Positions 28,130 through 37,140 of a DNA stretch of 64,000 nt are shown in pieces. Where the stretch lies: positions 1 through 64,000 of the forward strand of contig NZ_SRLE01000013.1 in NCBI RefSeq assembly GCF_004745945.1. Direction: 5' to 3'. The notes beneath the pieces were generated by a model. The model saw only the letters and a list, made by a program, of their open reading frames with translations, did no database searches and was not told where the DNA came from. The translations under genes and the position numbers were made by a program. The DNA is from Mangrovimicrobium sediminis. Its GTDB lineage: Bacteria; Pseudomonadota; Gammaproteobacteria; Pseudomonadales; Halieaceae. Numbering within the stretch: position 1 is the first letter of the stretch; every line of letters begins with the position of its first letter.

Positions 28130-30487
28130 ATGCCTGTTTTTCCGCGCTCTGTCCTGGCCCTGGCGGTAGCCGCCGCCGCGCCGCAGCTCTTCGCTCAACC
28201 GATCGACCCTGACCAGGTGGAGGAGGTGATCGTCACCTCCCAGGCCGTGGCCTACGCCAACGCCGATGTCAGCGCCGAGATGCTGCAGCGCGTCGCGCCT
28301 ATCGCCTCGCCCCTGGCCGCCGTGGCGACCCTGCCCGGGGTGCTGGTGGACGAGGGCGACCAGTTCGGCGGCGACGACTGGTCCACCTTCATCTCGATCC
28401 GCGGCTTCCAGACCAATCTCGACGAACAGCAGATCGGCATGACCGTCGATGGTATCCCCAACGGCAACTCCAACTACGGCGGCGGCGCCAAGGCCAACCG
28501 CTTCATCGACACGCCGAACCTGGAGACGGTGCGCGTCTCGCAGGGCACCGCGGACATCACCTCGCGCTCCAACGAGGCCCTCGGCGGCACCCTGGACTTC
28601 ATTACCGACGCACCGCTGGAAGAACAGCAAATGCGCGTGATGCTCACCGTGGGCGAAAACGACGCACAGAAATACTACGTGCGCTTCGATACCGGTCGCC
28701 TGTTCGACGACACCACCACCGCCTGGCTGAGCCTGTCGTCCTCCGACGCCAAGACCTGGATTGACGAAAGCGGCGAGAGCAACCGCGAGCACGCCGCGCT
28801 CAAGTTCATCACCGACCTGGACGCGCTGGCCATCACCGGCTATTTCTCCTGGGACGACGTGCACGAGGACAACTACCAGCGCGTCTCCCTCGAACAGTTC
28901 GAGGCCGACCCGGGCTGGGACCGCCTCACCGCCGAGTGGACCGGCATCCCCTACATCGACCAGGTCTACCGCCGCGGCTGGTCGACCCTGCGCGAGAACA
29001 AGCTCGCCTACCTGAAGTTTGATTTCGCCACCGGCCCGGTGGACTGGAAGCTCAACACCTACTGGCACGACAACGAGGGTCGAGGTGACTGGATGCCGCC
29101 CTACGTCGTCGACCTTATCGACGACAACGGCGGCCCGGAAACCGAACTGGTGATCGGACCCCAGGGCGGCATCGACGGCGGCAGCCCGATCGGCACCATC
29201 TACTTCGTGGATGCCAACGGCGTGGCGCTTTCGCCCAACGAAGGTTGTACCAGCAGCATCACGTTCCCCTACGGTGGTGCCGGCCCCCAGTACGATCCGG
29301 GCTGCTATGACCCCGGCGCCATCCCGGTCAGCTCCTACCGCACCACCAACTACTGGAAAGAGCGTTACGGTGCCAACGCCGACGTCGCCTGGACCCTGGA
29401 ACTCGGCGACAACCTGGTCAACACCCTGGGCGCCGGCCTGTGGTGGGAGGACTACGACCGCGACGAGACGCGCACCTGGCAGAACATCATCGACGCCACC
29501 TCAAGCTACCGCTTCGACAAGCGCGAGTACTGGACCCAGTACGACCGCAGCTACGAGGTCAACACGCTGATGTACTACGTGCAGGACAAACTGCAGGTAG
29601 GCCCGGTCAGCCTCAACCTCGGCGTGAAGCAGTTCATCGTCGACCTCGAGCGCAGCGACAACTTCAGCGGTGAGAAATCCGGCAAGGTGGATTCCGATTC
29701 CGATCCGCTGTACACGGTGGGCGCGGTGGTCGATATTCCGTTCGTCGACGGACTGTCCGCCTTCGCCGGTTACGCGGAGAACTTCGCGGCGATCAAGGAC
29801 GAGGTACTGGAGCGCGAGTCTTCCGCGGTCGACGACATCGAGCCGGAAACGGCGGAGAACATCGATGTCGGCCTGCGTTACGACGGCGAGCGCATCTTGG
29901 CCACGCTGACCTACTACGAGATCGACTTCGACAATCGCCTGACCTTCATCGCCCCGGACAACCCGGCCGGCATCGACTACACCATCGGCACCAACGGCAC
30001 CTACCTCAACGTGGGCGGTGTGGAGTCAAAAGGTATTGAACTGGCGGGTAGCTGGCAGGTGAGCGACGCCTTCCGTGTCTACGCCTCCTTCACCGACAAC
30101 GACTCCCAGTACCTGGGCACCGGCAATGCCGCACTCGACGACTCGCTGGGCATCTTCCCCGGCAACACGGTGGCGGGCTCGGCCCAGCGTATGGCGGCGC
30201 TGTCGCTTGACTGGACGCACAACCACTACCGTGCGGGCCTGACCACGCGCTGGGTGGACGAGCGCGAACTGGACCAGGCTAACAGCCAGCAGGTGCCGGA
30301 CTACACCGTGTCCGACCTGTATGTCGGGGTCGGCGGCGAGGAGCTCGGCGAGTTCCTGCGCGGGGTGGATATCAGCTTCCTGGTCAACAACCTGTTCGAC
30401 GAGGAATACCTCGGCGGCATCTCCGGCGGGGCCGCCTGGATCGGGCCCGGCCGCAGCGCCTCGTTGACGGTGACAGCCGATTTCTGA
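28130..30487 (+). CDS. TonB-dependent outer-membrane receptor, probably phosphate-starvation induced
   Basis: 785 aa with signal peptide (cleavage near LFAQ), a TonB-box-like EEVIVTSQ, a plug domain (~30-150) and a 22-strand-type barrel ending in aromatic Phe (TVTADF). It imports a scarce substrate with energy from TonB-ExbBD, encoded elsewhere. The Pho box upstream and the PhoD-type phosphatase directly downstream (75 bp) suggest a phosphate ester or phosphate-linked compound rather than a siderophore. A leader of ~95 nt with a GC-rich hairpin (around 28045-28070) precedes the start. Confidence 0.9.
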   Translation: MPVFPRSVLALAVAAAAPQLFAQPIDPDQVEEVIVTSQAVAYANADVSAEMLQRVAPIASPLAAVATLPGVLVDEGDQFGGDDWSTFISIRGFQTNLDEQQIGMTVDGIPNGNSNYGGGAKANRFIDTPNLETVRVSQGTADITSRSNEALGGTLDFITDAPLEEQQMRVMLTVGENDAQKYYVRFDTGRLFDDTTTAWLSLSSSDAKTWIDESGESNREHAALKFITDLDALAITGYFSWDDVHEDNYQRVSLEQFEADPGWDRLTAEWTGIPYIDQVYRRGWSTLRENKLAYLKFDFATGPVDWKLNTYWHDNEGRGDWMPPYVVDLIDDNGGPETELVIGPQGGIDGGSPIGTIYFVDANGVALSPNEGCTSSITFPYGGAGPQYDPGCYDPGAIPVSSYRTTNYWKERYGANADVAWTLELGDNLVNTLGAGLWWEDYDRDETRTWQNIIDATSSYRFDKREYWTQYDRSYEVNTLMYYVQDKLQVGPVSLNLGVKQFIVDLERSDNFSGEKSGKVDSDSDPLYTVGAVVDIPFVDGLSAFAGYAENFAAIKDEVLERESSAVDDIEPETAENIDVGLRYDGERILATLTYYEIDFDNRLTFIAPDNPAGIDYTIGTNGTYLNVGGVESKGIELAGSWQVSDAFRVYASFTDNDSQYLGTGNAALDDSLGIFPGNTVAGSAQRMAALSLDWTHNHYRAGLTTRWVDERELDQANSQQVPDYTVSDLYVGVGGEELGEFLRGVDISFLVNNLFDEEYLGGISGGAAWIGPGRSASLTVTADF

Positions 30488-30562
30488 TCCACTGCGCCAC
30501 GGGGTCGCGCCGCGACGATTGTGTTCGCGGCGCGGCTCATTCGCTGTTTAGGAGACAAAACC

Positions 30563-32233
30563 ATGCGCCATCCGATCAGCCGCCGGCGTGTCCTCGCCGG
30601 CCTCGCCGGTGCTGCCACCCTGCCGTTCACCGGTTGTGCCAGCAACGCCGACAAGCCCCGCGGCCCGGAGGGTGTGTTTGCCCACGGTGTCGCCAGCGGC
30701 GACCCCGACCAGCACAGTGTGGTGCTGTGGACCCACCTCAGTACGCCGGAGTCTGCAGCCAGCGGACGCTGGCTGGTGGCCCGCGACCCCGAGTGCAGGG
30801 ACGTGGTGAAGCGCGGTGACTTCAGCACCAGCGTGGCGCGGGACATGACGGTGAAGGTGCTGGTCGACGGCCTGAGTGCCGGGCAGCGCTACTACTACCG
30901 CTTCGAATACGCCGGCGAGCAGTCGCTGGTGGGACGCACCCTGACCCTTGCCGACGGTTACCTGGAGCGGCTGGGCATCGCCGTCGCCTCCTGCTCCAAC
31001 TATCCCTTCGGCTATTTCAATGCCTACGAAATGATCGCCCGCGACCCCGAGGTCGACATCGTCCTGCACCTGGGCGACTACCTCTACGAGTACGGACCCG
31101 ACGGCTACGGCGGCGAGACTGGCAAACTGCTGGGCCGCCCGCACCAGCCGCCGCGCGAGATCCTGACCCTGGACGACTACCGCGAGCGTCACGCGCAGTA
31201 CAAGGGCGACCCGCAGTCGCGCGCGATGCACGCCGCCCACCCGCTGATCGCCCTGTGGGACGACCACGAGTCCGCCAACAACCCCTGGACCGATGGCGCC
31301 CAGAACCACCAGCCGGAGGAGGGCGATTGGGGCGCGCGGCGCAGCGCCTCGCTGCAGGCCTACTACGAGTGGATGCCGGTGCGCGAGCCGCAGCCGGGCA
31401 TGCGCCGCGACCAGCGCTGGGGCCATTACCGCTGCGGCGACCTCGCCAGCCTGGTCACCCTGGAGACCCGCCACACCGCCCGCGCCCGGCAGATCGAATA
31501 CCACGAGCACCCGGACGCGCTGGCAAGCCCGGAAGCGGCCCAGGCGTTCATGCGCGACGTGGTCGGCGCGCCCGGTCGCCGCATGCTCTCCGATGAAATG
31601 GAGGCCTTTCTCGACACGTCCCTGCGCGAGTCGGTCAGTGCCGGACGTCCCTGGCGCCTGATCGGCAACCAGATTCCCATGGCCCGTACACACACACCGC
31701 GCCTGGCGGACAGCGACGTCGCCGCCCTGGGTATCACCGAGGACAACCCGCGCTACGCCGACTACCAGCGCTTCCGCCGTGTCGGCGAGCTCGGGCTGCC
31801 GCTGTACCTGGACCCCTGGGACGGCTATCCCTGGGCGCGCGAGCGCTTCTACGCGGGCTGCCGCGCGGCGGGCGCCAGCGACCTGCTGGTGCTGACCGGC
31901 GACAGCCACAGCTTCTGGCAGAACCAGCTGTTCAGCGCCGAGGGAGTGGCCATGGGCGTGGAACTCGGCACGACCGGTATCACCTCGCCGGCGGATTTCG
32001 CCGACTTCGGCCCCGCCGGTGCGGCGCTGATGGACGGCCTGCTGGCACAGCAGAACCCGGAGATCCTGTGGACCGAGGGCGTGACCCACGGCTACATCCG
32101 CCTGGTCCTGGAGCGCGAGGCGGCCGAGGTCGAGTATGTCGGCGTGAGCAACATCGCCACCCGGGATTTTCACCCGGTGAGCGTGCGTCGCACCCGCGTC
32201 CTGCGCCGCGACGGAACCCTCGCCTTCGCCTGA
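30563..32233 (+). CDS. phoD: PhoD-type alkaline phosphatase, Tat-exported lipoprotein
   Basis: 556 aa from the ATG at 30563, which has GGAG upstream; a GTG at 30521 is less likely. The N-terminus has a twin-arginine motif SRRRVLAG and a lipobox LPFTGC (Cys25), so it is probably exported folded and lipid-anchored. The PhoD N-terminal domain (FAHGVASGDPDQHSVVLWT) and metallophosphatase motifs LHLGDYLYEYG, LWDDHESANN and TGDSHSFW are intact. PhoD hydrolyses phosphomonoesters and diesters with Ca/Fe cofactors. It follows the receptor in the Pho-controlled unit. Confidence 0.93.
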   Translation: MRHPISRRRVLAGLAGAATLPFTGCASNADKPRGPEGVFAHGVASGDPDQHSVVLWTHLSTPESAASGRWLVARDPECRDVVKRGDFSTSVARDMTVKVLVDGLSAGQRYYYRFEYAGEQSLVGRTLTLADGYLERLGIAVASCSNYPFGYFNAYEMIARDPEVDIVLHLGDYLYEYGPDGYGGETGKLLGRPHQPPREILTLDDYRERHAQYKGDPQSRAMHAAHPLIALWDDHESANNPWTDGAQNHQPEEGDWGARRSASLQAYYEWMPVREPQPGMRRDQRWGHYRCGDLASLVTLETRHTARARQIEYHEHPDALASPEAAQAFMRDVVGAPGRRMLSDEMEAFLDTSLRESVSAGRPWRLIGNQIPMARTHTPRLADSDVAALGITEDNPRYADYQRFRRVGELGLPLYLDPWDGYPWARERFYAGCRAAGASDLLVLTGDSHSFWQNQLFSAEGVAMGVELGTTGITSPADFADFGPAGAALMDGLLAQQNPEILWTEGVTHGYIRLVLEREAAEVEYVGVSNIATRDFHPVSVRRTRVLRRDGTLAFA

Positions 32234-32300
32234 GCGCTTGATGTCAGGCCGGCTTGCGGCTACATTCCATTGCAGAATTCTTGCAGTGGGGAGCAGGGCG

Positions 32301-33740
32301 ATGATCAAGCGAGTCTGGTTGGGAGCGCTGGGGGGCGCGGTTTTTGTGGCGTCTGTCGGCGCAGCGTACGCGGAGCCCGGCGACTACGGTCCCCTGCGCA
32401 CCTACCACAACCTGGTCAAGCCGCAGAAGGCGGACGACCCGGTCAGCTACCAGGAACGCCTGGGTCCCTACGCCCTGAATGCGCCGACCACCGGCTTTGA
32501 GGACGGCTTCGTTCCCGATAACTACGACCAATGGCAGCAGGTCGACGTGCCTGCGGAGACCGGCGCCGCCTGCGGCAACGGCACGCCCTACAAGTTCTTC
32601 GTGCGCCGCGTGGCGGACAACAACAACATGCTGATCTACTTCGAGGGCGGCGGCGCCTGCTGGGACTACCCCAGCTGCAGCGGTGCCGCGGGCATTCGCG
32701 GCGCGCGCAACCCGGACGGCATTCCCGACGGTTACGTGCAGAACGTGGACCTGCGCAACCTCGAAAGCTTTGACGGCCTGGACACCGCCGCGGTCTCGCC
32801 ACTGATCTTCCCCGAACACCCTTACAACCAGTTCAAGACCGCCAACTGGAACATGGTCTACGTGCCGTACTGTACCGGCGACATCTACGTCGGCGACAAG
32901 GTGCAGGTGTACGAGGACCCGGAGGGCGTGGAGCCGGACCTGGTGTGGAACCACAACGGCCTGCGCAACGTGCAGTCCGTGGTGTCCTGGGTCAAGAACA
33001 ACCTGAAGTCACCCACCCAGCTCGCAGTGGCCGGCTGCAGCGCCGGCAGTATCGGCGCGCTGCTCAACTACTCCAAGCTGCGCGGGCATTTCGAGTCGCC
33101 CTACGGTTACCTGCTGGACGACTCCGGTCCGCTGTTCAACGCACCGCTGGCCAGCGAGGACACCGACGCGTATCCGTCGATTCCTCTGCACCGCGAGGTG
33201 ATTTCCCAGTGGACCACCTACGGCGAGCCGGGCGACAACCCGATCTCCGCCATGGCGGCCATCACCCCGGGCTTCGATCCGCAGCGCCTGGCGACCGTGT
33301 ACGGGGCGCTGTCATCCAAGTTCCACGACGACCGCCTGGGCATGACCTTCTTCCTCGCCGACGGCAACTTCAGCAGCTACTCCTACGAGCGCTTCTACCC
33401 GGAGATCGAGAACAACCCGGACGACGAGGCCAAACTGGAGCAACTGCGCGCGCTGTGGCAGCACGACACCCAGCAGAACCTGCTGCCGCTACTCGACGCC
33501 ACGCACAACTGGAGCTACCACCTGCCCATGTTCCGGGATTTCAATGAGAGCCACTGCACCACGGTGCTCGACCTGCGCTACTCGGAAATCGAGGAACTGG
33601 GTACCGACCTGCCGGGCTATCTCGAGAGCCTGATCGACTACCGCGGCGGGCCGCCGATGCGCGGTTTCGAGACCGACAACGTCTCCGACTTCATCAACAA
33701 CCACGACCCGTTCTACGACCTGATCGACCGCCTGTTGTAG
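32301..33740 (+). CDS. Pectinacetylesterase-family exported hydrolase
   Basis: 479 aa from the ATG at 32301 (MIKRVWLGAL) with a purine-rich ribosome-binding region; the signal peptide is cleaved near AYA at 22-24. The alpha/beta-hydrolase features are the oxyanion stretch YFEGGGACWDYPSC (~113-126) and the nucleophile elbow AGCSAGS (Ser247), as in plant pectinacetylesterases and animal Notum. Several cysteines suggest disulfides. Family members deacetylate polysaccharides or other acyl esters; the substrate is unknown. It lies 67 bp after phoD with no terminator seen, so it may share Pho control. Confidence 0.82.
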   Translation: MIKRVWLGALGGAVFVASVGAAYAEPGDYGPLRTYHNLVKPQKADDPVSYQERLGPYALNAPTTGFEDGFVPDNYDQWQQVDVPAETGAACGNGTPYKFFVRRVADNNNMLIYFEGGGACWDYPSCSGAAGIRGARNPDGIPDGYVQNVDLRNLESFDGLDTAAVSPLIFPEHPYNQFKTANWNMVYVPYCTGDIYVGDKVQVYEDPEGVEPDLVWNHNGLRNVQSVVSWVKNNLKSPTQLAVAGCSAGSIGALLNYSKLRGHFESPYGYLLDDSGPLFNAPLASEDTDAYPSIPLHREVISQWTTYGEPGDNPISAMAAITPGFDPQRLATVYGALSSKFHDDRLGMTFFLADGNFSSYSYERFYPEIENNPDDEAKLEQLRALWQHDTQQNLLPLLDATHNWSYHLPMFRDFNESHCTTVLDLRYSEIEELGTDLPGYLESLIDYRGGPPMRGFETDNVSDFINNHDPFYDLIDRLL

Positions 33741-33759
33741 CGCGTTTCCTGGGCGGCCG

Positions 33760-34443
33760 TCACTGCGGCGACTGCCCGTAGGCCTGCTCCCGGGCCGCCT
33801 GCAACTGCTCGCGCAGCCACGCGCTGCGCTGTGCCTCTGAGCTGAAACTGCGCTGCTTCGCCTCGGCGAGGATGGCCGCCTCGCGGGTTTTGTAGTCGGC
33901 GTAGGCGGGGGTATTGGTCGGGGCGCGCTGTGCCTCGCTGGCCGCCGCCCGCTGCGCATACTCCTCGCGCAGTGCCTCGGCGCGCGCGGCAAAGCGCTCC
34001 GGGTCCGCTTCCTGTTCGCGCAGCCAGGCCAGTTTCAGGGCCAGCGCCTGCACGCCGAGCACCGCCTGTTCACGCTCCAGTTCTTCGATCAACTGCCAGG
34101 CTTCGCCGGCGCTGATCCCGGCGCCAGCCGGGTCGGCGAACCAGGCGTGCAGGCGTTCGCTGCGCGCCTGTCGGGCGAGGTAGCGCTGTACTGCGGGCTG
34201 CTGCAGGAGGTTGGGGTCCGGGGGTGTGGACAGCGCTGCGATCGCGGGCGGCGCGGGCGCGCGCGGCGATTCGGCCCCGGGCGGCGGGGCGGGTGCCGCC
34301 GGGGCGGCGACCAGCGCCGGGTCCTCGTTGGGTGACTGCAGTAATTTTGCAGCTATTCCGAGGCCCACAAGGGCTATCAGCAGTATGCTGATAATGATCT
34401 TTTTCGTGGAAAATAGCGCGTTTTTCACTGATTTTGTCGGCAT
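33760..34443 (-). CDS. Membrane-anchored coiled-coil protein, possibly a short lipase chaperone
   Basis: 227 aa. One N-terminal membrane helix (IIISILLIALVGLGIAA, ~15-31), a Pro/Ala-rich linker (~45-75), then an Arg/Glu/Ala-rich helical domain. This order is that of lipase-specific foldases (Lif), and the C-terminus ending YKTREAAILAE...AWLREQL resembles their last helices, but Lif proteins are ~340 aa, so this is short. It is convergent with the exported esterase (20 bp between stops), which could be its client. The assignment is tentative; otherwise a hypothetical envelope protein. Confidence 0.5.
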   Translation of the reverse strand: MPTKSVKNALFSTKKIIISILLIALVGLGIAAKLLQSPNEDPALVAAPAAPAPPPGAESPRAPAPPAIAALSTPPDPNLLQQPAVQRYLARQARSERLHAWFADPAGAGISAGEAWQLIEELEREQAVLGVQALALKLAWLREQEADPERFAARAEALREEYAQRAAASEAQRAPTNTPAYADYKTREAAILAEAKQRSFSSEAQRSAWLREQLQAAREQAYGQSPQ

Positions 34444-34761
34444 TTTGTCTGGTTTTGGTAATCCTGCACAGGCTTTTCCCTACGCTTGCGGGGGTCAAAA
34501 TCGCGTGCTAATGTCAATGCACATAGGGGATGTGTCGCCGTCCGTCGGATGCGGCACTCATTCGGGGAAACCGGGTGATACCGGCGGCACCTTGGGGTGC
34601 AGCCGGATGTAGACCCAGACTCTGGTCCCATCTAATTATTATCCCGCAAGTAACCGTCTTCGGCCGCACGTCGGCAGGGGATTTTTTGTGGTAGGGAACG
34701 GCGCGGTTGGCCGACAGTAATTGGTCGCCTGTATGGCGACAGGGTGAAAAGGAACAGTGTG
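34444..34761. other. Divergent intergenic region (318 bp)
   Basis: Separates the chaperone-like gene from the ACP-sulfotransferase gene. It holds small hairpins, for example GGCACC/GGGTGC near 34589-34604 and GGCGAC-flanked repeats near 34724-34741. No recognised RNA or operator was found; promoters for both genes are presumably here. Confidence 0.4.
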
Positions 34762-36066
34762 ATGCCAGTAACCAAGGCCGAGGTTGAAGCAAAGGTCATG
34801 GAAGTCCTCGGGGAGATGCTCGAGGAGTGGGATGAGGAACTCGACGAGGAGCCGGGTCCGCAAACCACGCTGGTGGAGGATGTCGGTTTTGCCTCCATCG
34901 ATTTCGTACAGTTTGCGGTGGCCATCGAGGAGCGCTGCGGCGCCAAGCTGGGTTTCCAGGAACTGCTGATCCGCGATGGCCAGTACATCGAGGACCTGAC
35001 CATCGCCGAGGTGGTGGACTTCGTTACCGGCAAGCTCAACCAGCCGCTGGACGCGCCGCCCGCAGCACCGGTGGAAGCGCCCAAGCCGAACGTCGAGCGC
35101 CTCGAAAGCATCGATGAGGCCGAGCGAGTGTGCGAGGACAAGTTCACCGCCTTCCGCCAGATCATCCGCCCGCGCCCGCCGCGCCCCGCGGACGACGCGC
35201 CGAAGAACCCGCGCGCGGTGTTCGTGCTGTCGCCGCCGCGCTCCGGATCTACCCTGTTCCGCGTCATGCTCGCCGGCAACCCGGCCCTGTTCGCGCCGCC
35301 GGAACTGCACCTGCTGTCCTATGGCACCATGGATGAGCGCCGCGACACGCTCAACGACGAGCACAACAACCACCTGCTCGAGGGCACAATCCGCGCCATG
35401 ATGCAGCTCAAGGGCTGGTCCGGCGAGGAGTCGCGCGCCTTCGCCGAGAAGTGCGAGTCCGAGGGCATGACCACCAAGGCCTTCTACGGCATTATGCAGT
35501 CTGCCCTCGACGGGCAACTGCTGGTGGACAAGACCCCCAGCTATGTCATCGACAAGGAAATCCTGGAGCGCGCGGAGACCGACTTCGACGGCGCCCTGTA
35601 CATCCACCTGCAGCGCCATCCCTGTGGCACCATCCGCTCCTACGAGGAATCCAAGCTCACCCGGCTGATGCCGCTGATGAGCGAGAGCGACTTCTCCACC
35701 CGCCAGCTGGCGGAGATGACCTGGCTGCTCAGTCACCGCAACATCCTGTCCTTCTCCGAGCAGGTGCCCGCCGAGCGCTGGTTCAACCTGCGCTACGAGG
35801 ACATGGTGCAGGACCCGGATACGCAGATGCGCCAGCTGTGCGAATTCCTCGGCGTGCCCTTCCACGAGGACATGGTCAATCCCTACGCGGATAACGACAA
35901 GCGCATGACCGATGGTGTGGATACTGCCTCGCGCATGAGCGGTGACCTCAAGTTCCACCTGCACCAGGGCATCGATGCGAGTGCCGCCAGCCGCTGGCAG
36001 CAGTTCTATTCGCCTGAGATCCTCGGCGGTATCACCCGCGACGTGGCGGCGCGCTTCGGTTACTGA
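34762..36066 (+). CDS. Acyl carrier protein fused to a PAPS-dependent sulfotransferase
   Basis: 434 aa from the ATG at 34762 (AAGGA upstream); a GTG at 34744 is an alternative. Residues ~1-93 form an acyl/peptidyl carrier domain with Ser45 in GFASIDF as the probable phosphopantetheine site. A Pro/Ala linker (~95-150) leads to a sulfotransferase domain with the 5'-phosphosulfate loop VLSPPRSGST (~155-164), a PELHLL segment and the RHPCGTIRSYEE 3'-phosphate-binding region. Such ACP-ST pairs are known inside polyketide synthases, where the sulfotransferase acts on a carrier-bound beta-hydroxy acyl chain. Here it stands alone with no PKS, ketosynthase or thioesterase nearby. Product unknown. Confidence 0.85.
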   Translation: MPVTKAEVEAKVMEVLGEMLEEWDEELDEEPGPQTTLVEDVGFASIDFVQFAVAIEERCGAKLGFQELLIRDGQYIEDLTIAEVVDFVTGKLNQPLDAPPAAPVEAPKPNVERLESIDEAERVCEDKFTAFRQIIRPRPPRPADDAPKNPRAVFVLSPPRSGSTLFRVMLAGNPALFAPPELHLLSYGTMDERRDTLNDEHNNHLLEGTIRAMMQLKGWSGEESRAFAEKCESEGMTTKAFYGIMQSALDGQLLVDKTPSYVIDKEILERAETDFDGALYIHLQRHPCGTIRSYEESKLTRLMPLMSESDFSTRQLAEMTWLLSHRNILSFSEQVPAERWFNLRYEDMVQDPDTQMRQLCEFLGVPFHEDMVNPYADNDKRMTDGVDTASRMSGDLKFHLHQGIDASAASRWQQFYSPEILGGITRDVAARFGY

Positions 36067-36075
36067 GGGCGCCCA

Positions 36076-36101
36076 GGGGTCAGAGTCGCGACTCTGACCC
36101 C
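36076..36101. repeat. 26-bp palindrome, family GGGGTCAGAGTC-N2-GACTCTGACCCC, copy 1
   Basis: Perfect palindrome of two 13-bp arms with centre CG, ten bases after the sulfotransferase gene. The same element recurs at 36128, 36249 and 49010, and in a shortened form at 48955. Confidence 0.85.
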
Positions 36102-36127
36102 GGTCACGTCAGCTGCAGGACGATTCA

Positions 36128-36153
36128 GGGGTCAGAGTCAAGACTCTGACCCC
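36128..36153. repeat. 26-bp palindrome, copy 2
   Basis: Twelve-bp arms identical to copy 1 around an AA centre. The flanks CCGGTC...AGCTGC after copies 1 and 2 are also similar, so the two arose by local duplication. Confidence 0.85.
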
Positions 36154-36180
36154 GGTCCTCCCAGCTGCCAAAACCCGTTA

Positions 36181-36207
36181 AAAAAAAGCCCGGGCAAATG
36201 CCCGGGC
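36181..36207 (-). terminator. Rho-independent terminator for the minus-strand small secreted protein
   Basis: On the minus strand GCCCGGGC-ATTT-GCCCGGGC (36207-36188) is followed by seven T residues. It lies about 90 bp beyond the stop codon at 36298. Confidence 0.8.
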
Positions 36208-36248
36208 AGTATGTTCGCAGGACCTGGAAGTGGGGGTTCGGGAAATCA

Positions 36249-36274
36249 GGGGTCAGAGTCACGACTCTGACCCC
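36249..36274. repeat. 26-bp palindrome, copy 3
   Basis: Twelve-bp arms identical to copies 1 and 2 around an AC centre, between the small secreted-protein gene and its terminator. Confidence 0.85.
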
Positions 36275-36297
36275 AAGCCGCAACGGAACGTGCGGGA

Positions 36298-36600
36298 TCA
36301 ATCGTCGCGGCGTTCCTTGCGTGCGTCCTGGCGTTCATCCTGCAGGCCGGCGGGGCCGTCGCGTACTTCATCTCGGCGACACTCGCGCTTGTCCTGGCCG
36401 ACACGGCCTTCTTCCTGGCGGCAATCGCGACGGTCCATGCGCTCGTCGGCGCGGCCGAGTTCGCCTTCACGGCGCTCCTCGCGGCGTTCCATGCGGTCGT
36501 CGACCCGGCCGATGCGCTCGTCGTCGTCCGCGTGTGCGGCGACGGAGGTCAGGGCGGAACTCAATACAATGGCTGAAACAGCAGCAGCGATAATTCTCAT
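36298..36600 (-). CDS. Small exported, highly charged protein (100 aa)
   Basis: The ATG at 36600 is preceded by GGGAGAA. A signal peptide (MRIIAAAVSAIVL to about AHA) is followed by a mature chain of ~75 residues made almost wholly of Arg, Glu, Asp and Gly in loose repeats such as RVDDRMERREER and RADERMDRRD. It is probably helical and periplasmic. No family recognised; low-complexity secreted proteins of this kind may bind ions or nucleic acid, but nothing here shows it. Confidence 0.65.
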   Translation of the reverse strand: MRIIAAAVSAIVLSSALTSVAAHADDDERIGRVDDRMERREERREGELGRADERMDRRDCRQEEGRVGQDKRECRRDEVRDGPAGLQDERQDARKERRDD

Positions 36601-36774
36601 GGTGTTCTCCCTTTTCGAGTGTGAATCATGTTCGTGGATGAGAGCATAGACTGCTTGCCCTCGAGACAGTTCCATTGTCGGACCTGCGCCGGTTAACTTG
36701 TGTTAAGACTTGTAGAAAATCGTCCGGCCGCGCTGTGTTATCCTGCTCGGCAAACAACAAAAGGAGTCCCACCG

Positions 36775-37140
36775 ATGACCACCCGCCTGCTTTTCACCCT
36801 GCCCCTGGTGGCAGCCCTTTGCGCCTGCACCACTACCGACGAGATCATCGTCGACCGCAAGGGCATCGATGCTGCGCAGTACGAGGCGGACCTCGCCGAA
36901 TGCCGCGCCTATGCGGAAGAGGTGAAGACCGGTGAGAAGGCCGCCAAGGGCGCCGCCTCCGGCGCTGTAGTGGCGGGGGTGATCGGCGCCATCGCCGGCG
37001 GCAGTCGCGAGGCGGCCGCGCGCAGCGCCGGTGTTGGCGCTGTGGGTGGCGGTGTGAGTGGTGCCGCCGAGGGCGAGCGCGACGAAGTGCGGGTGGTGAA
37101 GAACTGCCTCAGCGGGCGCGGCTATCGTATTCTGAACTAG
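36775..37140 (+). CDS. Glycine-zipper lipoprotein (121 aa)
   Basis: The ATG at 36775 follows AAAAGGAG. The signal peptide ends in a lipobox-like ALCAC; the mature part has a polar region with conserved Cys (ECRAYAEEV), a glycine-zipper stretch (GAVVAGVIGAIAGGSREAAA) and a second Cys near the C-terminus (KNCLSGRGYRILN). This is the common YMGG/17-kDa-antigen-like envelope lipoprotein layout. Its last codons and stop are the first unit of a 16-bp tandem repeat. Confidence 0.8.
   Translation: MTTRLLFTLPLVAALCACTTTDEIIVDRKGIDAAQYEADLAECRAYAEEVKTGEKAAKGAASGAVVAGVIGAIAGGSREAAARSAGVGAVGGGVSGAAEGERDEVRVVKNCLSGRGYRILN

Noticed and set aside
36076-36274. Three spaced 26-bp palindromes considered as CRISPR repeats
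   Set aside because: Spacing is irregular (52 and 121 bp between starts), the elements are full palindromes, and further copies lie 13 kb away.
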